From positions 1 through 64,000 of the forward strand of contig NZ_JAELXW010000018.1 of the NCBI RefSeq assembly GCF_016428645.1: a DNA stretch of 64,000 nt, written 5' to 3'. The notes under the pieces are model-generated. The model had not been told where the DNA came from and did no database searches. It saw nothing but the letters and a program-made list of their open reading frames with translations. The position numbers and the translations under genes are program-made. Origin of the DNA: Glycomyces salinus (GTDB taxonomy: Bacteria > Actinomycetota > Actinomycetes > Mycobacteriales > Micromonosporaceae). Below are positions 61,988 through 64,000 of this stretch, piece after piece (the stretch's first letter is position 1; each line of letters starts with the position of its first letter).

Positions 61988-63493
61988 TTAAGGCCGGATG
62001 CGGATGGTGTTCCAGCTCATCGCGGGCAGTTCGACCGAGATCGTGCCGTCCTCGGTGGTGACGGTCTTGTTCTCGACCGAAACGACCCGGTTCTGGTCGT
62101 CGATGGTGTTCCGCGCGTCCGGGTCCTCATCGGTCAGCGTCGAGCAGGTCACCGACCCGACCGATTCGAGCGCACCGGCGTCGACCGTGAGCGTCAGCGG
62201 CCGGTCCAGGTCGCGGTTGACGGCGAACACGGTCACCGAGCCGTCCTCGCCGGCCACGGCCACCGAGTGCAGGGCGGAGACCTCCCCGTACTTGTCGGTG
62301 TCGAACCCGGGGGAGTCGGCGGAGACGCGCAGGACCTTGCCGCGTCCGTGCCGGCTGGCCTCGGCGAAGGGGTAGAACGTCGTCTGCCTCCATGCCGGAC
62401 CGCCCGGCTCGGTCATGATCGGGCCGATGATGTTCACCAGCTGCGCCAGGCAGGCTGCCGTGACCCGGTCGGCGCGGCGCAGCAGGGTGATCAGGAGCGA
62501 GCCGAACACGACCGCGTCCATCGCCGAGTACCGGTCCTCCAGCTGCCGGGGCGCCTCGACCCACTTGGCGTGCTCGGACTTCTCCCAGTCCTGCTGGTAC
62601 CAGACGTTCCACTCGTCGAAGGAGATGTTGATCTTCTTGTCGGTTTTGAGCTCCGCGCCGACCGCGTCGGCGGTGGCGATGACGCCGTCGATGAACAGCT
62701 CCATGTCCTGCGCGCTGGCCATGAAGCTGGGGATGTCGCCGTCGCCGGGGTGATAGTAGGCGTGGGCGGAGATGAAGTCGACCGACTTGTAGCAGTTGGC
62801 CAGGACCTCGGCCTCCCAGGAGCCGAAGGTCGGCATGCCGCGGGAGGAGGAGCCGCAGGCGACCAGGTCGAGCGAGGGGTCGATCATGCGCATCGCGCGG
62901 GCGGTCTGGTCGGCGATGCGGCCGTACTCGGTGGCGGTCATCTGGCCGATCTGCCAGGGCCCGTCCATCTCGTTGCCCAGGCACCACAGCTTGATGCCGT
63001 AGGGTTCCTCGTCGCCGTGGGAGCGGCGCAGGTCCGACAGGGCCGTCCCGGAGGGGTGGTTGGCGTACTCCATCAGGTCGAGGGCCTCCTGGAGTCCGCG
63101 GGTGCCGAGGTTGACGGCCATGTTCGGCTCGACGCCGACCGCGCGGCAGAACTTCATGAACTCGCCGAGGCCGAACTGGTTGGTCTCGGTGACGCCCCAG
63201 GCCAGGTCGAGGCGGCGGGGGCGGTCCTGTTTGGGGCCGACCCCGTCCTCCCAGCGGTAGCCGGAGACGAAGTTGCCGCCGGGGTAGCGGATCATGGTCG
63301 GACCGAGCTCGCGGACCAGCTCCAGGACGTCCCCGCGCAGCCCCGCGGCGTCGGCGGTGGGGTGCCCGGGCTCGTAGATGCCGGTGTAGACGCACCGGCC
63401 CAGGTGCTCGACGAAGGAGCCGAAGAGCCGGTCGGGCACGTCGGCGACGGTGAAGCGGGGGTCGAACGCGATGCGCGCTTGTCGTTGGGCCAT
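61988..63493 (-). CDS. GH51 alpha-L-arabinofuranosidase
   Basis: 501 residues, typical intracellular GH51 size, no signal peptide. Acid/base Glu175 in LGNEMDGPWQ and nucleophile Glu294 in SFDEWNVWY are both visible. It removes arabinofuranosyl units from arabino-oligosaccharides brought in after GH43 digestion. The C-terminal beta-sandwich (about 390-500) is complete. ATG with GGGAGG 5 nt upstream. Confidence 0.94.
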   Translation of the reverse strand: MAQRQARIAFDPRFTVADVPDRLFGSFVEHLGRCVYTGIYEPGHPTADAAGLRGDVLELVRELGPTMIRYPGGNFVSGYRWEDGVGPKQDRPRRLDLAWGVTETNQFGLGEFMKFCRAVGVEPNMAVNLGTRGLQEALDLMEYANHPSGTALSDLRRSHGDEEPYGIKLWCLGNEMDGPWQIGQMTATEYGRIADQTARAMRMIDPSLDLVACGSSSRGMPTFGSWEAEVLANCYKSVDFISAHAYYHPGDGDIPSFMASAQDMELFIDGVIATADAVGAELKTDKKINISFDEWNVWYQQDWEKSEHAKWVEAPRQLEDRYSAMDAVVFGSLLITLLRRADRVTAACLAQLVNIIGPIMTEPGGPAWRQTTFYPFAEASRHGRGKVLRVSADSPGFDTDKYGEVSALHSVAVAGEDGSVTVFAVNRDLDRPLTLTVDAGALESVGSVTCSTLTDEDPDARNTIDDQNRVVSVENKTVTTEDGTISVELPAMSWNTIRIRP

Positions 63494-63536
63494 GGGTGCC
63501 TCCCAGAGAGGATCGTGACCGTCGGCGGCACGATGT

Positions 63537-63548
63537 TTTATCGGTAAA
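63537..63548 (-). promoter_or_regulatory. operator in front of the GH51 gene
   Basis: TTTATCGGTAAA, arms TTTA and TAAA around a TCGG centre, on the AT-rich stretch between the LacI and GH51 genes. It matches 10 of 12 positions of the site in front of the GH43 gene at 12438-12449. Confidence 0.55.
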
Positions 63549-63561
63549 TTCCCATGGGATA

Positions 63562-64000
63562 CTACAGGTCGGCGACAGTGGAGGCGCGTGCGACCAGCTC
63601 GGGCTGGAATACCACGTTGCGGTGGGTGTGGCCCGAGCCCTCGGCCACCTCGTCGAACAGCAGCTGCGCGGCGGTGCGGCCCAGCTGGGCGCGCGGCTGG
63701 CGGATCGAGGACAGCGGCACGGCCGCGGCGGCGGCGAAGTCGATGTCGTCGTAGCCGACGATCGCGCACTCCTCGGGCACCTTGACCCCGCGCATGGTCA
63801 GGCCCTGGAGCGCCCCCAGGGCGAGCAGGTCGTTGGCGCAGAAGATCGCCGTGGGCGCATCGGACAGGGCCAGCATCTGGTCGACCGAGGCGCGCCCGCC
63901 CTCGGCGTTCAGGCTCGCCGAGGCGTAGGTGTCGAGGCGGACTCCGGCCTCCTCGCAGACCTCGCGGCATCCGGCCAGGCGGTCGGCCACCTGGGGGATG
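63562..64000 (-). CDS. LacI-family regulator, C-terminal part (partial)
   Basis: The frame runs off the right edge; 145 residues are seen. They form the C-terminal half of a LacI-type ligand domain (PTAIFCANDLLALGALQGL, IVGYDDIDFAAAAAVPLSSI RQP-type end with LLFDEVAEG). The DNA-binding part is outside the window. It lies 68 nt upstream of the GH51 gene on the same strand and probably controls it and the GH43 gene in response to arabinose or an arabino-oligosaccharide. Confidence 0.88.
   Translation of the reverse strand, partial: IPQVADRLAGCREVCEEAGVRLDTYASASLNAEGGRASVDQMLALSDAPTAIFCANDLLALGALQGLTMRGVKVPEECAIVGYDDIDFAAAAAVPLSSIRQPRAQLGRTAAQLLFDEVAEGSGHTHRNVVFQPELVARASTVADL

Overview
This is 64 kb of a GC-rich chromosome. 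Signs of an actinobacterium are frequent GTG and TTG starts, many genes that appear leaderless (a TANNNT-type -10 box 6-8 nt before the start codon), a mycothiol-dependent DinB-type enzyme, ABC sugar importers without their own ATPase, an MMPL transporter and a PASTA Ser/Thr kinase. A saprophytic soil actinomycete fits; Glycomyces or a relative is only a guess. I see no rRNA, tRNA, CRISPR array, phage or plasmid backbone.

Layout. 0-4.1 kb: a fructose PTS operon (end of fruK, IIA, IIBC, HPr, enzyme I). 4.1-12.4 kb: aldo/keto reductase, a ROK regulator next to a sugar ABC importer, apt, a KDG kinase/KDPG-type aldolase pair and a small membrane-anchored protein. 12.4-18.9 kb: secreted GH43 arabinanase with a ricin-type lectin domain, a 0.16-kb MITE sitting on its stop codon, an SNF2 helicase/SWIM pair, a HAD phosphatase, and an acetyltransferase reading frame that runs through a methyltransferase gene. 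18.9-24.3 kb, all minus: response regulator, histidine kinase, ABC-2 exporter, PolA-like polymerase. 24.3-28.3 kb: a small gene broken by a 64-bp tandem duplication, divergent GntR/UTRA regulator, LacI regulator and GH16 glucanase. 28.4-36 kb: a coiled-coil protein, a membrane HEGGH metalloprotease-like protein, HrpB helicase, lipoprotein, Ser/Thr kinase, MsrB, lactonase. 35.8-45.6 kb: TetR-MMPL-DedA, a DUF2264 protein, an ECF41-type sigma factor with an oxidoreductase and DoxX protein, TetR/serine hydrolase pair. 45.6-56.7 kb: a urea-use locus (urtABCDE, GntR, urea carboxylase, allophanate hydrolase). 56.8-64 kb: CDP-alcohol phosphatidyltransferase, a second DedA-like protein, a two-component system whose kinase has an unusual C-terminal membrane segment, DUF1963, a DinB-type enzyme, GH51 arabinofuranosidase and the end of its LacI regulator.

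How the parts work together. Three sugar routes are present: fructose by PTS, an unknown sugar by the ROK-linked ABC importer, and plant or fungal polysaccharide breakdown (arabinan by GH43 and GH51, beta-glucan by GH16, KDG by kinase plus aldolase). Similar 12-bp operator-like sites precede the GH43 and GH51 genes at opposite ends of the window, suggesting one arabinan regulon. Nitrogen comes from urea through ATP-dependent carboxylation instead of urease. Operator-like inverted repeats can be read in front of several regulators and their targets, so much of the wiring can be proposed from sequence alone.
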